A DNA stretch of 20,838 bases from an uncultured Lachnobacterium sp. (GTDB taxonomy: Bacteria; Bacillota; Clostridia; Lachnospirales; Lachnospiraceae): NCBI GenBank assembly GCA_945971355.1, contig CAMFPD010000014.1, positions 1 through 20,838 on the forward strand. Direction: 5' to 3'. This document shows positions 1 to 7,210 of this stretch, one piece after another. Every line of letters begins with the position of its first letter. The stretch's first letter is position 1. The notes beneath the pieces are model-generated. The model saw only the letters and a program-made list of their open reading frames with translations, was not told where the DNA came from and did not search any database. The translations under genes and the position numbers were made by a program.

Positions 1-46
1 TACACACTGCATATCGTCGGCAGCGTCAGATGTGTATAAGAGACAG
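1..46. other. Illumina Nextera adapter sequence (artefact)
   Basis: Positions 28-46 are the 19-bp Tn5 mosaic end used in Nextera libraries and 14-27 are the Nextera read-1 sequence before it. Positions 6-13 read ACTGCATA, which I recognise as an i5 index (S506), and 1-5 match the end of the P5 oligo. This is untrimmed library adapter at a contig end, not a natural transposon end. Genome sequence starts at about 47. Confidence 0.97.
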
Positions 47-139
47 CTGTTGTAGTTGTTAAAATAAGACAAAAACTGTCACTTGTTTTTGTTGATTAAA
101 CGCAATAGTTCATAAATACTGAGAAGGAAATAAAATCCT

Positions 140-1231
140 TTATCCCATTATCCATCCCATAAAACCAGACATAACTATCATAATTACTGAAAACATAAAA
201 GAACTGACAGATACAAGCGTAGCTCTCTGTTCAGATGGTATCATCTCATTCAGAATAACATCTGTCCTAACCTCCAGAAAATCGTCTGCGAAAGCACCAA
301 CAAATCCTCCAGCAATCATTATGTAAGGCATACCTGTAAAAGTCATTGCAAAAGCAAATAAAACTCCAGTTCCACTTATTAGCAATAACTTCACATAATT
401 GCTCTGTGGAAAATGAGTAACCATCCTGGCTCCAAGGGCAGCTCCAAGTCCCATTATGAATAGGCTAGGTCCAAGCAATCCATTGTTAAGTCCTGCCATA
501 GGCAGCTTCGCCTGCAGAAAAAATAGTACTAATGTAGACACTGCACCCACAAAGGAATTTACAATCATAATTCCTCTTGCTCTCTTGTTCGTAACGAGGA
601 ATCTTGCACTCTCCCTGACTACCTTTCTAATTCTAATGGTCACTCGGGTCGCCTCTGGTTTCTCATCCACACATACCTCTTTTAATGTAAAAGTGATAAA
701 CAATGCCACAACACCAATAACTGCATCAATTGCATAAGCTATTTTGTATCCTAAAATCAGTGCAAGGCCTGCGCATAAGGTTGCCGTGGAATTCACAATT
801 CTGTATATCACCATCTCTGTTGAGGCATATTTATTGTAATCCTCTTCTTTACCTGCAAACTTTAAACTGTCATATGCAAGTGCTTCCCTTGTTCCAGATT
901 CTAGATTATAGCTTAAAGCACTAAATCCAATTGCAAAAGCTGTTGTCCAAAAATTAGTAGACACAATCATAAATATTTTGGACATCAGAGAAACGAATCG
1001 ACTTAATGCAAGCGTTTTCTTTCGTCCAAAAACATCTGCTACCACACCTGATGGAATTTCAAATATGAAACTAACCACATGGAAAATACTTTCCATTAAT
1101 CCAATCTCAAAAAGTGAGAATCCTCTAAGGGCAAGAAGGGCTACCCACGACGCCCCGGCAATCTGAAAGTAACCTATTGCAGTCACCATATATAATTTAG
1201 TAATTTGGTTTTTTATATTAAATTTTTGCAT
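140..1231 (-). CDS. MFS family transporter (drug-efflux type)
   Basis: A 363-aa polytopic membrane protein with regularly spaced hydrophobic segments throughout, as in the 12-helix major facilitator fold but somewhat short for the family (usually about 390-420 aa). The MFS motif A lies between the second and third helices: residues 62-72 read GVVADVFGRKK, preceded by EIPS, a form common in proton-driven exporters. The substrate cannot be read from the sequence. The ATG start is supported by an AAAGGAG ribosome site at about 1240-1247. The gene is separated from the upstream binding-protein gene by a strong terminator (1351-1386), so it probably has its own promoter, although I found no convincing one. 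No terminator is obvious between its stop and the contig end. The family call is secure; an exporter role is inferred from motif A and the EIPSG context. Confidence 0.85.
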   Translation of the reverse strand: MQKFNIKNQITKLYMVTAIGYFQIAGASWVALLALRGFSLFEIGLMESIFHVVSFIFEIPSGVVADVFGRKKTLALSRFVSLMSKIFMIVSTNFWTTAFAIGFSALSYNLESGTREALAYDSLKFAGKEEDYNKYASTEMVIYRIVNSTATLCAGLALILGYKIAYAIDAVIGVVALFITFTLKEVCVDEKPEATRVTIRIRKVVRESARFLVTNKRARGIMIVNSFVGAVSTLVLFFLQAKLPMAGLNNGLLGPSLFIMGLGAALGARMVTHFPQSNYVKLLLISGTGVLFAFAMTFTGMPYIMIAGGFVGAFADDFLEVRTDVILNEMIPSEQRATLVSVSSFMFSVIMIVMSGFMGWIMG

Positions 1232-1350
1232 TAAAAAATCTCCTTTTCAAATAATTACTTGATAAAGGAGACAGTGCTTCATATTAGATTTCTTAATTAG
1301 ATTTTTAGCTATTTATCTAAAAAAGAGCGCACTATCCCCGTAAACAGCCA

Positions 1351-1386
1351 AAAAGGGATCCGTTCATCTAAAAACGAATCCCTTTT
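1351..1386 (-). terminator. Intrinsic terminator after the sugar-binding protein gene
   Basis: An inverted repeat pairs 1351-1359 with 1378-1386 (9 bp) and, after one mismatch, 1361-1364 with 1373-1376. The loop is 8 nt. On the minus strand it ends in a run of Ts just after the 1397 stop. The plus-strand reading is similar, so it may act in both directions. Confidence 0.8.
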
Positions 1387-1396
1387 ACATCACTAT

Positions 1397-2374
1397 TTAC
1401 TTTATATAATTTGAGACATTATTGCTGTCAACGCCCTCGAATGGAACCCACACATACAAACCATCCTCTGTGATTCCTTCAATATTTTGACCATCCTCAT
1501 TATTCATAAGTTCCATTGCCATTTCAACAGCCTTACTTCCTTGACCAGAACCGGACTGGTATACTGTGAATGCCATATCTCCATTTTGGATTGACTGACA
1601 TCCATCAGCAGTTGCGTCAACTCCCACAACAGGAACCGAATTCAAATCTATCCCTGCTTCTTTGCAAGCTTCTACAACTCCAAGAGCCATTGAATCATTG
1701 TTACATATTACACAATCAACTTCAGAACCTGTCTTTAAAAACAGTTTAAATAATTCTTTTGCCTGTTCAGCATCCCAGTTTGCATATTCTTCGAAAACAT
1801 AATTAATCTTTTTACCACTTGCATTCAATGTTTTCTTTGCACCACTCGTCCTTCCTTTTGTGGCAGAATGCCCTTTAGGTCCTTTTAAAATTACTACATT
1901 AATTTCATCTTTATTCTCAAATTTTTGTAATATATACTCAGCCTGAAGCTGGCCTGCAACTTGCTCGTCAGAACCCACATAAACATACTGACCTTCACTC
2001 AGAACCCCTTCCTTTGGACAACTATTTAAAAATATAATTGGAATATCTCCTGCACTGGCTTTAAGCTCAATCGCTGTGTCTGTCGAAACCGCACCACATA
2101 AAATCACATCATAGTTTTGTTCAGCTGCGTTTTTAATCATTTGAACCTGAGTTTCTATCGAGTTTTGGGCATCTCCAACCTCTATCTGAATTCCACTTTC
2201 CGAAGCTTTTGCTACTGTTGCATCAACCAGAGTCTGACGGAATGTATCCATTTCATTTATAGTAAGAAAAATCTTTTTATTAGAGGAACTACTTGCAGTA
2301 TTATTTCCACAACCAACAATACTGCTAATCAAAATAACAAAAATTATGGCTAAACATAATAACTTATTTTTCAT
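1397..2374 (-). CDS. Sugar-type periplasmic-binding lipoprotein (Peripla_BP_4 family)
   Basis: A 325-aa solute-binding protein of the ribose/galactose class. The N-terminus has a lipoprotein signal: KNK, a hydrophobic stretch, then the lipobox SIVGC with the lipidated cysteine at residue 22, followed by a Ser/Asn-rich linker. The rest fits a type I two-lobe fold, with typical segments such as QVQMIKNAAEQNYDVIL, CNNDSMALGVVEACKEAG and VPVVGVDATADG. No permease or ATPase gene is nearby. Instead the gene starts 3 bp after the chemoreceptor stop, and its ribosome site AAGGGAG lies inside the last codons of that receptor, so translation is probably coupled. It therefore looks like a dedicated sensing subunit that presents a bound sugar to the receptor, rather than a transporter part. 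The ligand is unknown. Confidence 0.88.
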   Translation of the reverse strand: MKNKLLCLAIIFVILISSIVGCGNNTASSSSNKKIFLTINEMDTFRQTLVDATVAKASESGIQIEVGDAQNSIETQVQMIKNAAEQNYDVILCGAVSTDTAIELKASAGDIPIIFLNSCPKEGVLSEGQYVYVGSDEQVAGQLQAEYILQKFENKDEINVVILKGPKGHSATKGRTSGAKKTLNASGKKINYVFEEYANWDAEQAKELFKLFLKTGSEVDCVICNNDSMALGVVEACKEAGIDLNSVPVVGVDATADGCQSIQNGDMAFTVYQSGSGQGSKAVEMAMELMNNEDGQNIEGITEDGLYVWVPFEGVDSNNVSNYIK

Positions 2375-2377
2375 ATG

Positions 2378-4378
2378 CTATTTTTCTCCCTTCTCAATTT
2401 TAAAAATGGCAACCTGGTTATACAGTTCTTCGGATGTCCGTGATAAAGTTTCCGCATCATTAGAAACTTCCTGACTATTTGTTGTAATATTTGTTGACTG
2501 TTCTACCATTGTTTCTAATGTTGCCAAAATTTCCTGTGAACTGGCAGCTTGTTCCTCTGAGATTGCAGCTACGTTGCTTGCAACTTCATCAACCTCTTGA
2601 ACTTTTTCGAGCATTCGTTGTACGAGATCATTCACATCATTTACATTTGTAAATATAATGTCAAAAGTATCCAGAGCATTTGATACAAGGTCACTACTCT
2701 TATTTATATTCTCTACACTTTCATCTGTTTGTTTTACTGTGTCTTGAACTAAAGAACCTATTTCGTTTATAAGTCCTTCTATATTATGTACGGAATCAGT
2801 ACTTGTTTTTGCCAGTTGTCCAATTTCTGCTGCAACAACAGCAAAGCCTTTTCCAGCTTCACCTGCTCTGGCAGCCTCTATTGAGGCATTTAAAGATAAG
2901 AGATTTGTCTGTTCTGCAATTTCCCCAATTACACCCGTAATGTTTGTAATCTCACCGGAAGCCTTGCCAACCTTATCAATTGCTATTTTCAGCTTTTGAA
3001 CAGATTCGTTTATCTCATCCATTGCTTCACTAATACTTTGAATATCTCTTTTTCCCTTTTTGGATACGTCTACAGTATCGGCCATCTTCTCATTAACTAA
3101 ATCACCGTTTTCTCTTGTATCGGATACTATCATTGCTAATGTTGTGGCATGTTCAGCAATTATGTTTACAGATACCGAAAGCTGTTCTACTGTACTGTTT
3201 AGCTCTCTCATTGAGTCAGTCTGCAATTTGGAAGCATCATACATCTGAGCAGAGAGCTGGTCACTGTTATTTGCCTGTTCTGTTATTCTTTCAGACACAT
3301 TGTAAATTGAAGATATCATATTGCGCATTGAATCTATAAACCTGTCAACATGATTACTCATTACTCCAATTTCATCATTTTTATTGGTTGGAACTTCAAT
3401 AGTAAAATCACCATTTGTCATATCTGTTATTATTTTTGTTAATCCCTTTACAGGGCTAATAACAGCATTTACGACTCTCTCAATTAGTACAGTTATTAAT
3501 AAAACTGAGATTATACATATTATAATCATAGCAACTCGTACCATATTTATATCACTGTAAACAATTGATTTTGGAATATATGAAACCAGTATCCAATCAG
3601 TTCCTTCAATCTCACTAATTCCTGCCAGATTAGAACCTATTTCTTCAATTTTATAACTATCTGCCTGAATTTTTGACCAAATATCCTGCATAAATCCATC
3701 AGAGCTTTCTGATAATTTTGTTGAAATCAATGACATATCTCTATGTGCAATTATTTCTCCAGTTGATGCATTTACCAAAAAGGCTTGTGCATTATCCATT
3801 TCAATGAAACTATTTACAATGATACTGACTCTTTCTAGTGACAAATCAGCAGAAAGAACCTTTATAACACCAGAGCCGTCTTTTAATATTCCCGTTGCAC
3901 TAATAACGTCAGCTCCATCTGAATTTTTATATGCATTTGTAAATCCTAAATTCCATCTGGTTAATCCCTCCCTATACCACACAGAATCACACGGACTACT
4001 TTCCTGCTTAGTCGATTGGGATGCAGTAATCAAATTTCCTTTTTCATCTGCAATATAAATTCCATCCTGACAGTTATCGTTTTTTCCATAGTATCCATCT
4101 AACATGGCTTGTAACTGTTCTTTGTTCGGTGAAGTGGTTTCAATTATGTCTTTGACTGTTTGGAATGCAGAAATATTCTCTCCAAGCCATGCTTCAATCT
4201 CATTTGATTGATTTTCAATGGACGAATTTAATAGACTGGATGAGTATCCCAATATTATCTTCTTCGAAATAGTATAAGAGATTCCAATCAGAATAATCAT
4301 CGTAACAATTACCGCTGGTACAATAATAGATAAAAGTTTAACTTTTATGGGCACTACCTTGTCTTTTTCTTTATTCAT
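2378..4378 (-). CDS. Methyl-accepting chemotaxis protein with double-Cache sensor
   Basis: A 666-aa chemoreceptor using the ATG at 4378, which has an excellent GAAGGGGG ribosome site. The open frame continues 26 codons upstream, but that extension crosses the promoter and is unlikely to be translated. Order of parts: short cytoplasmic tail, TM1 at about 15-35, an extracellular double-Cache-type region at about 40-275, TM2 at about 280-300, HAMP at about 301-354, then a long signalling coiled coil. The conserved hairpin tip, including EIAEQTNLLSLNASIEAAR, is at about 486-524 and binds CheA/CheW. The Cache region lacks an obvious amino-acid-binding signature that I can read. The next gene is a sugar-binding lipoprotein that may feed this receptor. 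A sigma-A-like promoter precedes it. No other chemotaxis gene is in view. Confidence 0.93.
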   Translation of the reverse strand: MNKEKDKVVPIKVKLLSIIVPAVIVTMIILIGISYTISKKIILGYSSSLLNSSIENQSNEIEAWLGENISAFQTVKDIIETTSPNKEQLQAMLDGYYGKNDNCQDGIYIADEKGNLITASQSTKQESSPCDSVWYREGLTRWNLGFTNAYKNSDGADVISATGILKDGSGVIKVLSADLSLERVSIIVNSFIEMDNAQAFLVNASTGEIIAHRDMSLISTKLSESSDGFMQDIWSKIQADSYKIEEIGSNLAGISEIEGTDWILVSYIPKSIVYSDINMVRVAMIIICIISVLLITVLIERVVNAVISPVKGLTKIITDMTNGDFTIEVPTNKNDEIGVMSNHVDRFIDSMRNMISSIYNVSERITEQANNSDQLSAQMYDASKLQTDSMRELNSTVEQLSVSVNIIAEHATTLAMIVSDTRENGDLVNEKMADTVDVSKKGKRDIQSISEAMDEINESVQKLKIAIDKVGKASGEITNITGVIGEIAEQTNLLSLNASIEAARAGEAGKGFAVVAAEIGQLAKTSTDSVHNIEGLINEIGSLVQDTVKQTDESVENINKSSDLVSNALDTFDIIFTNVNDVNDLVQRMLEKVQEVDEVASNVAAISEEQAASSQEILATLETMVEQSTNITTNSQEVSNDAETLSRTSEELYNQVAIFKIEKGEK

Positions 4379-4412
4379 TGTTTGTCCCCCTTCAATACAA
4401 AATACTATATAT

Positions 4413-4441
4413 ATTATACCCCATAAAAGGATGTTGGGCAA
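4413..4441 (-). promoter_or_regulatory. Sigma-A-type promoter for the chemoreceptor gene
   Basis: On the minus strand, TTGCCC (4441-4436) and a perfect TATAAT (4418-4413) are separated by 17 bp, about 35 bp upstream of the receptor ATG at 4378. It does not resemble the flagellar sigma-28 consensus. This supports the 4378 start, because the longer reading frame would begin upstream of the promoter. Confidence 0.65.
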
Positions 4442-4513
4442 TAAGTACCATACCACACCAAACTTTTCTCAAATCATATATCTATCAACTTAAAACAGTT
4501 CCAAACGAATGAA

Positions 4514-4555
4514 AAAAATCACCCAATCTACACGAATATAAATTGAGTGATTTTT
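4514..4555 (-). terminator. Terminator of the truncated membrane protein gene
   Basis: The stem pairs 4514-4522 with 4547-4555 and, after a mismatch, 4524-4527 with 4542-4545. The loop is 14 nt and A/T runs flank both sides, so it could work in both directions. It lies directly after the stop at 4562. Confidence 0.7.
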
Positions 4556-4561
4556 GACTAT

Positions 4562-4915
4562 TTATTTTAGTAATTCTTCTGTAAGTCTCAAAACCTCGGG
4601 CGCAATTTTCTCCCGCTCAGTTTTAAGTGTTTTGTTGTAGACCGGATAAGCAATGGCTACAATTACAATACCTATAATTCCTACAAGGATTCCTGGCACA
4701 AACCACCTGCCCTGCCAAACCATCGTACAACACATACCTACTCCTAACAGTAAAGCTCCAATCACGCCAATAATAATAGCTAGCATAGTAGCTTTACCAG
4801 TTGCTTTGCTATCAAGACTTCGAAGCTGTTCCATTTTATTCTCTTCTTTGGGCAAATACTTCTCACGAATCTTCTTTAATTCCTGCTGTTCCTTGGCTGA
4901 ATAAGTATAGCTAAA
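4562..4915 (-). pseudogene. 5'-truncated two-helix membrane protein
   Basis: The frame is open from 4915 to 4562 and its C-terminal 97 residues look like an intact small membrane protein. There are two hydrophobic helices (ATMLAIIIGVIGALLLGV and FVPGILVGIIGIVIVAIAY) and a charged C-terminal helix ending LRLTEELLK. Upstream of the only possible start, a TTG at 4855, coding-quality sequence continues (SYTYSAKEQQELKKIREKY). It is cut by an in-frame TAG at 4916-4918 without any ATG. I recall this family from Lachnospiraceae with that SAKEQQEL segment as part of the protein, so I read it as having lost its 5' end where it now abuts a KilA-N remnant. Use of the TTG start to make a short protein cannot be excluded. 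Function unknown. Confidence 0.6.
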
Positions 4916-5220
4916 CTATACGGTTCTTTCCACCATTCTTTGCCTGATACGTTTTTTGTCTCTGTTGTGAATTCTTCCATTGCTTTGCAGTTTGCCCAAA
5001 TAACGCAACATTTAAAAGATATGCTTCACTGGCACATGTATAGACAATCTTTTCTGGCGGAATCAAATTTTCCTTCACTGTATCCGTTTGAATACGATAG
5101 TTCTATTTAGTAGGTGTCACAACAAATCTGTTTAATCCAGCCTCACTTCTAACCGCCTCGAATTGCACACGGTTAAATTCTGGATTATGAGGTTCTTCCC
5201 AAACAGCCAAAAATTGGAGC
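4911..5220 (-). pseudogene. KilA-N domain protein remnant (first copy)
   Basis: In one minus-strand frame the sequence reads LAVWEEPHNPEFNRVQFEAV, then EAGLNRFVVTPTK, a TAG stop at 5103-5105, then NYRIQTDTVKENLIPP and SEAYLLNVALFGQTAKQW, ending at a TAG at 4911-4913. These are the start and end of phage/gut-bacterial KilA-N proteins. The central part normally beginning around KKWIEATNAIGI and covering the FEFASWIS region is missing, consistent with an internal deletion of roughly 80 codons at the stop. There is no start codon. The 5' end runs into the terminator of the metallopeptidase gene. A relic of phage or mobile-element DNA; family recognition is by motif memory only. Confidence 0.7.
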
Positions 5221-5244
5221 CTTGCACATAAGATGCAAAGCTCC
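5216..5244 (-). terminator. Terminator of the metallopeptidase gene
   Basis: 5216-5220 pairs with 5240-5244, then one mismatch, then 5222-5226 pairs with 5234-5238; the loop is 7 nt. On the minus strand it is followed by a short T-rich run (AATTTTT). It lies 24 bp after the stop at 5269. Confidence 0.7.
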
Positions 5245-5268
5245 ATAAGAGTGTTTTTTCTTAAAAAG

Positions 5269-5727
5269 TTACTCTATTTTCTGCAAACCATTATATAATT
5301 CATCAAAGCTCCTCTGTTTTTTACATCTACCAAAAGAAAGTTCCCTGTCTTCGCCAAACTCAAACAAAAAGCACTTTGATAATTCCTCAACAGTTATTTC
5401 AAGGTTTTCAAAGAATTCTCTATAAGCAAAATTCCAACCTGCTGTACCCTCCTCAAAATTAGAAGTAATCAGCGATTCACACACTTGATCCAAAGGGTAC
5501 ATTTTGATATGCATTAGCTCATGGACAATAACCTCATCCATGTTTTCCTGCTTTGGATTGACCGCATTAAGCATTAATACAGCTTTTCTATCTGTTGGGT
5601 CAATTTTAAAATCACCAGTTTTATGCCATTCTGGATTTTCAATCATTTCCAGCTTTATATCCCATTGAGGTGTAATTCGTAATTTCTTACACCAATACTC
5701 AAATCTTTCGTTTATATTTATATCCAT
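5269..5727 (-). CDS. HELMH zinc metallopeptidase-like protein
   Basis: A 152-aa soluble protein with the zinc-metallopeptidase helix VIVHELMHIKM. His69, Glu70 and His73 form the HExxH motif; Glu84 in DQVCESLI could be a third ligand. The preceding segment (GDFKIDPTDRKAVLMLNA) looks like the beta-strand leading to the helix in SprT-like or minimal gluzincin folds. Similar short proteins occur in clostridial prophages and mobile elements. The ATG is supported by AGGAG seven bases upstream. It is one of the few genes in this part of the island without visible damage and it has its own terminator. Substrate and role are unknown; an ImmA/IrrE-like regulator protease or a DNA-repair SprT-like role are possibilities I cannot separate. 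Confidence 0.7.
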   Translation of the reverse strand: MDININERFEYWCKKLRITPQWDIKLEMIENPEWHKTGDFKIDPTDRKAVLMLNAVNPKQENMDEVIVHELMHIKMYPLDQVCESLITSNFEEGTAGWNFAYREFFENLEITVEELSKCFLFEFGEDRELSFGRCKKQRSFDELYNGLQKIE

Positions 5728-5807
5728 ATTTTATCTCCTATCTTTCGCTAATCTTTCTTGAATATCCGCTTTTGCCACATTAATGTCCTCTTTTCTGTTT
5801 TAAATGT

Positions 5808-6050
5808 CTACTTTTGAAGTACCAAGAATTGCTTCACCCTTTCCTTAACACCGTCTTCATCCATAATACAATCACTCATTTTCTGATTAAATTTGTGCCG
5901 TTCTATCCCCATGACATGTGTATGCGAATCCTCATTTTCAAACCATTTTTCAAACACATGCAAGAAATCTGGTGTTTCTTCATAACTACCATATATACCG
6001 ATAAAATACATTCGGCTTACGATATCGTTATAATTGTTCTCATTATGCAT
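5808..6050 (-). CDS. Small hypothetical protein, possibly a fragment
   Basis: An open frame of 80 aa, acidic at its N-terminus, with no membrane segment and no domain that I recognise. The ATG has only a weak AGGA ribosome site seven bases upstream. It sits between an intact metallopeptidase gene and phage-like debris, with no visible promoter. The reverse strand over the same stretch also stays open by chance, which lowers confidence that this is a real gene. Confidence 0.35.
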   Translation of the reverse strand: MHNENNYNDIVSRMYFIGIYGSYEETPDFLHVFEKWFENEDSHTHVMGIERHKFNQKMSDCIMDEDGVKERVKQFLVLQK

Positions 6051-6220
6051 AAAATAATCCTGATGCGGACTTCTTTTTCTTTTCTATTTCCTATGGATTG
6101 TATTATTATAAACCATTTGAATTCGGCGGTGCAATCCATTTTTCAAATATTCGGATTGACTCAACGATAAAAATATGATATTGTCTCTATCGAAGATAGC
6201 GAAGTTTACTACCGTACTGT

Positions 6221-6421
6221 CTATGACTCAAGCGGCTTACTCGTTTCTTTTTTTATTGTCACAACATCATACAAATATAACTTACCATCTTCATCTCGCC
6301 TTACCAAAATTCTTGCTCGAAAAATATTATACCTTTCTAATACCCCTTCTTCATTATAGACCGGTATACCAAATCGTGTTGTGTAGCGGTACCACCCATG
6401 CTTTGGCTTTTTCATTGACAC
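6221..6421 (-). pseudogene. C-terminal fragment of a phage/ICE polyvalent protein
   Basis: A frame of about 66 aa (GTG at 6421 or ATG at 6415) reading HGWYRYTTRFGIPVYNEEG, then ERYNIFRARILVRRDEDGKL, then YLYDVVTIKKETSKPLES. I recognise this as the C-terminal end of large phage or conjugative-element proteins of the MuF-C/large-polyvalent type. There it forms a PBECR-like nuclease-fold segment at the end of proteins many hundreds of residues long. Here it is preceded in frame by a TAA, so only the tail is left. A weak AAGGTG site precedes the ATG. It is most likely debris of a mobile element; translation as a free small protein is possible but unsupported. Confidence 0.5.
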
Positions 6422-6493
6422 CTTTTACATTCTTAGTATCCTTCGAATGTGCGTATTCATTTTTTCTTCTAAAAACACAAATACATATTTGAA

Positions 6494-6530
6494 GTAAAAT
6501 CCCAGACCCCCGCTTAAACTGGGGTTTTAC
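6494..6530 (-). terminator. 12-bp-stem hairpin at the end of the rlmD-like tail (copy 1)
   Basis: 6494-6505 pairs with 6519-6530 over 12 bp with one T-G position; the loop is 13 nt and runs of T follow. On the minus strand the 5' arm overlaps the last codons of the short rlmD-like reading frame whose stop is 6514-6516. That is how a true gene end with an overlapping terminator would look. Confidence 0.65.
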
Positions 6531-6567
6531 GCGATAGCAAGCAAACAGTCTCTGTATGCATTGAAAC
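6514..6567 (-). other. rlmD-3'-end-like coding tail, copy 1
   Basis: On the minus strand, 6567-6514 reads VSMHTETVCLLSRKTPV and then TAA. The resident RlmD ends HSVHVETVCLLSKKL, so the segment H-x-ETVCLLS-x-K is shared. About 23 of 33 bases match. Both lie on the same strand, and the resident gene is upstream. I interpret it as a displaced copy of a methyltransferase gene end, as left by elements that insert into a gene's 3' end. The similarity is short, so chance cannot be excluded without alignment. Confidence 0.4.
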
Positions 6568-6614
6568 TTGGGTTTACATTAACATTCGCGCACGTTACAG
6601 AGTTTTTCTAATTT
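6548..6614 (-). repeat. 67-bp direct repeat, copy 1
   Basis: It aligns without gaps to 8175-8241. The first 21 bases are identical, followed by 10 divergent bases, 17 identical bases and a 19-base block with a few differences. Same orientation, 1,627 bp apart. The KilA-N remnant ends precisely inside it, marking a recombination boundary. On the minus strand it leads into the rlmD-like tail. Confidence 0.85.
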
Positions 6615-6813
6615 CTCCTCCCCCTAAGTGTGAATTACAAAAGGTTGCACCATAACGACCTGATTTACTTATGATTCCTATTGCGTTTGTAGACTCAATC
6701 CACTTCTTCGGAGACATTGTAAAAGCATTTGCTCCATCTTTATTTTTAACCTCCTCGAATTCGATGAGTTTAGCAGAATTCTTAACCAATTCCTCATATT
6801 TAGTAATCTGTAA
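6595..6813 (-). pseudogene. KilA-N domain remnant (second copy)
   Basis: The minus-strand frame is open from 6813 after a TGA at 6814-6816 and reads QITKYEELVKNSAKLIEFEE, then VKNKDGANAFTMSPKKWIES and TNAIGIISKSGRYGATF. This is the N-terminal half of a KilA-N domain, with the conserved core SPKKWIESTNAIGI. After GATF the sequence departs from the family and stops within the 67-bp repeat, so the C-terminal half has been lost. It has no good start codon (only a TTG at 6789). It represents a different family member from the remnant at 4911-5220, because that one retains other parts. Confidence 0.7.
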
Positions 6814-6816
6814 TCA

Positions 6817-7024
6817 CTATAATATACCATTTCGCAATGCGTGGCTTTGTGATTTCAAAGTTGTCATCTACCACTACAATAATCCGAATTCATTTTTAGT
6901 ACATAATCTTAACAATATGAAAACTACTTATAAATATTTGAATAATCTGTATGCACGGTGGAAGAAATCGGAAAAAGCGATTGGGTACAGAGATAAGTTT
7001 CTTGGGGTGAAGCAATCGACTTAA
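6817..7024 (+). pseudogene. Unrecognised C-terminal coding remnant
   Basis: The plus strand stays open to a TAA at 7022-7024, with a composition that looks coding: FKVVIYHYNNPNSFLVHNLN, then MKTTYKYLNNLYARWKKSEK. Upstream of about 6815 the same frame is only the reverse strand of the KilA-N remnant, so no natural start is present. I do not recognise the family. It looks like the tail of a protein whose front was removed by the rearrangement that brought in the KilA-N piece. Confidence 0.25.
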
Positions 7025-7084
7025 AAACAATTAGAATAATATTATTTTGTGACGCATAAACTAATACCACCACTAAAAATCCAT

Positions 7085-7113
7085 TTGACAGCTTTTTCTT
7101 TCACTGGTATATT
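7085..7113 (+). promoter_or_regulatory. Strong sigma-A promoter for the Abi-associated RNA
   Basis: A perfect TTGACA (7085-7090), a 17-bp spacer and TATATT (7108-7113). Transcription would start at about 7119-7121, just before the first hairpin of the small RNA. It is the closest match to consensus that I saw in the window. Confidence 0.8.
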
Positions 7114-7118
7114 ATCCT

Positions 7119-7187
7119 TAGTGGTTGTGCTGCGGAAACTCAAGATGCCCGCGGCCCAAGGAGTCCATGCGTGGGCTCCTTTTTTTA
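7119..7187 (+). ncRNA. Small structured RNA upstream of the Abi_2 gene (abiF-RNA-like)
   Basis: About 70 nt lie between a near-consensus promoter and an intrinsic terminator. Hairpin 1 pairs 7129-7135 (GCTGCGG) with 7149-7155 (CCGCGGC) around a 13-nt loop. Hairpin 2 pairs 7158-7167 with 7172-7181 around a TGCG loop and runs into eight Ts. The Abi-family pseudogene starts 23 bp later with its own AAAGGAG site. Structured RNAs upstream of Abi-family genes have been described from comparative genomics under the name abiF RNA. I recall that arrangement but cannot confirm this one matches the published model. The RNA looks intact although the protein gene is broken. Confidence 0.6.
7158..7187 (+). 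terminator. Intrinsic terminator of the small RNA
   Basis: A 10-bp stem (7158-7167 with 7172-7181, one T-G pair), a four-base TGCG loop and a T-tract at 7180-7187. It separates the RNA from the Abi_2 reading frame, so either read-through or a second promoter would be needed to express the protein. Confidence 0.85.
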
Positions 7188-7210
7188 CATTTAGGAAAGG
7201 AGAATTATAG

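Noticed and set aside
28..46. A Tn5 mosaic end, which might be taken as a transposon terminus.
   Set aside because: It is directly preceded by Nextera read-1 sequence and an i5 index, so it is library adapter.
4379..4456. A 26-codon N-terminal extension of the chemoreceptor.
   Set aside because: It overlaps the -10 and -35 boxes, has no ribosome site, and adds a third hydrophobic segment unusual for the family.
5814..6170. A 118-codon plus-strand frame opposite the small hypothetical gene.
   Set aside because: It has no ribosome site and a composition typical of reversed AT-rich sequence; no family resemblance.
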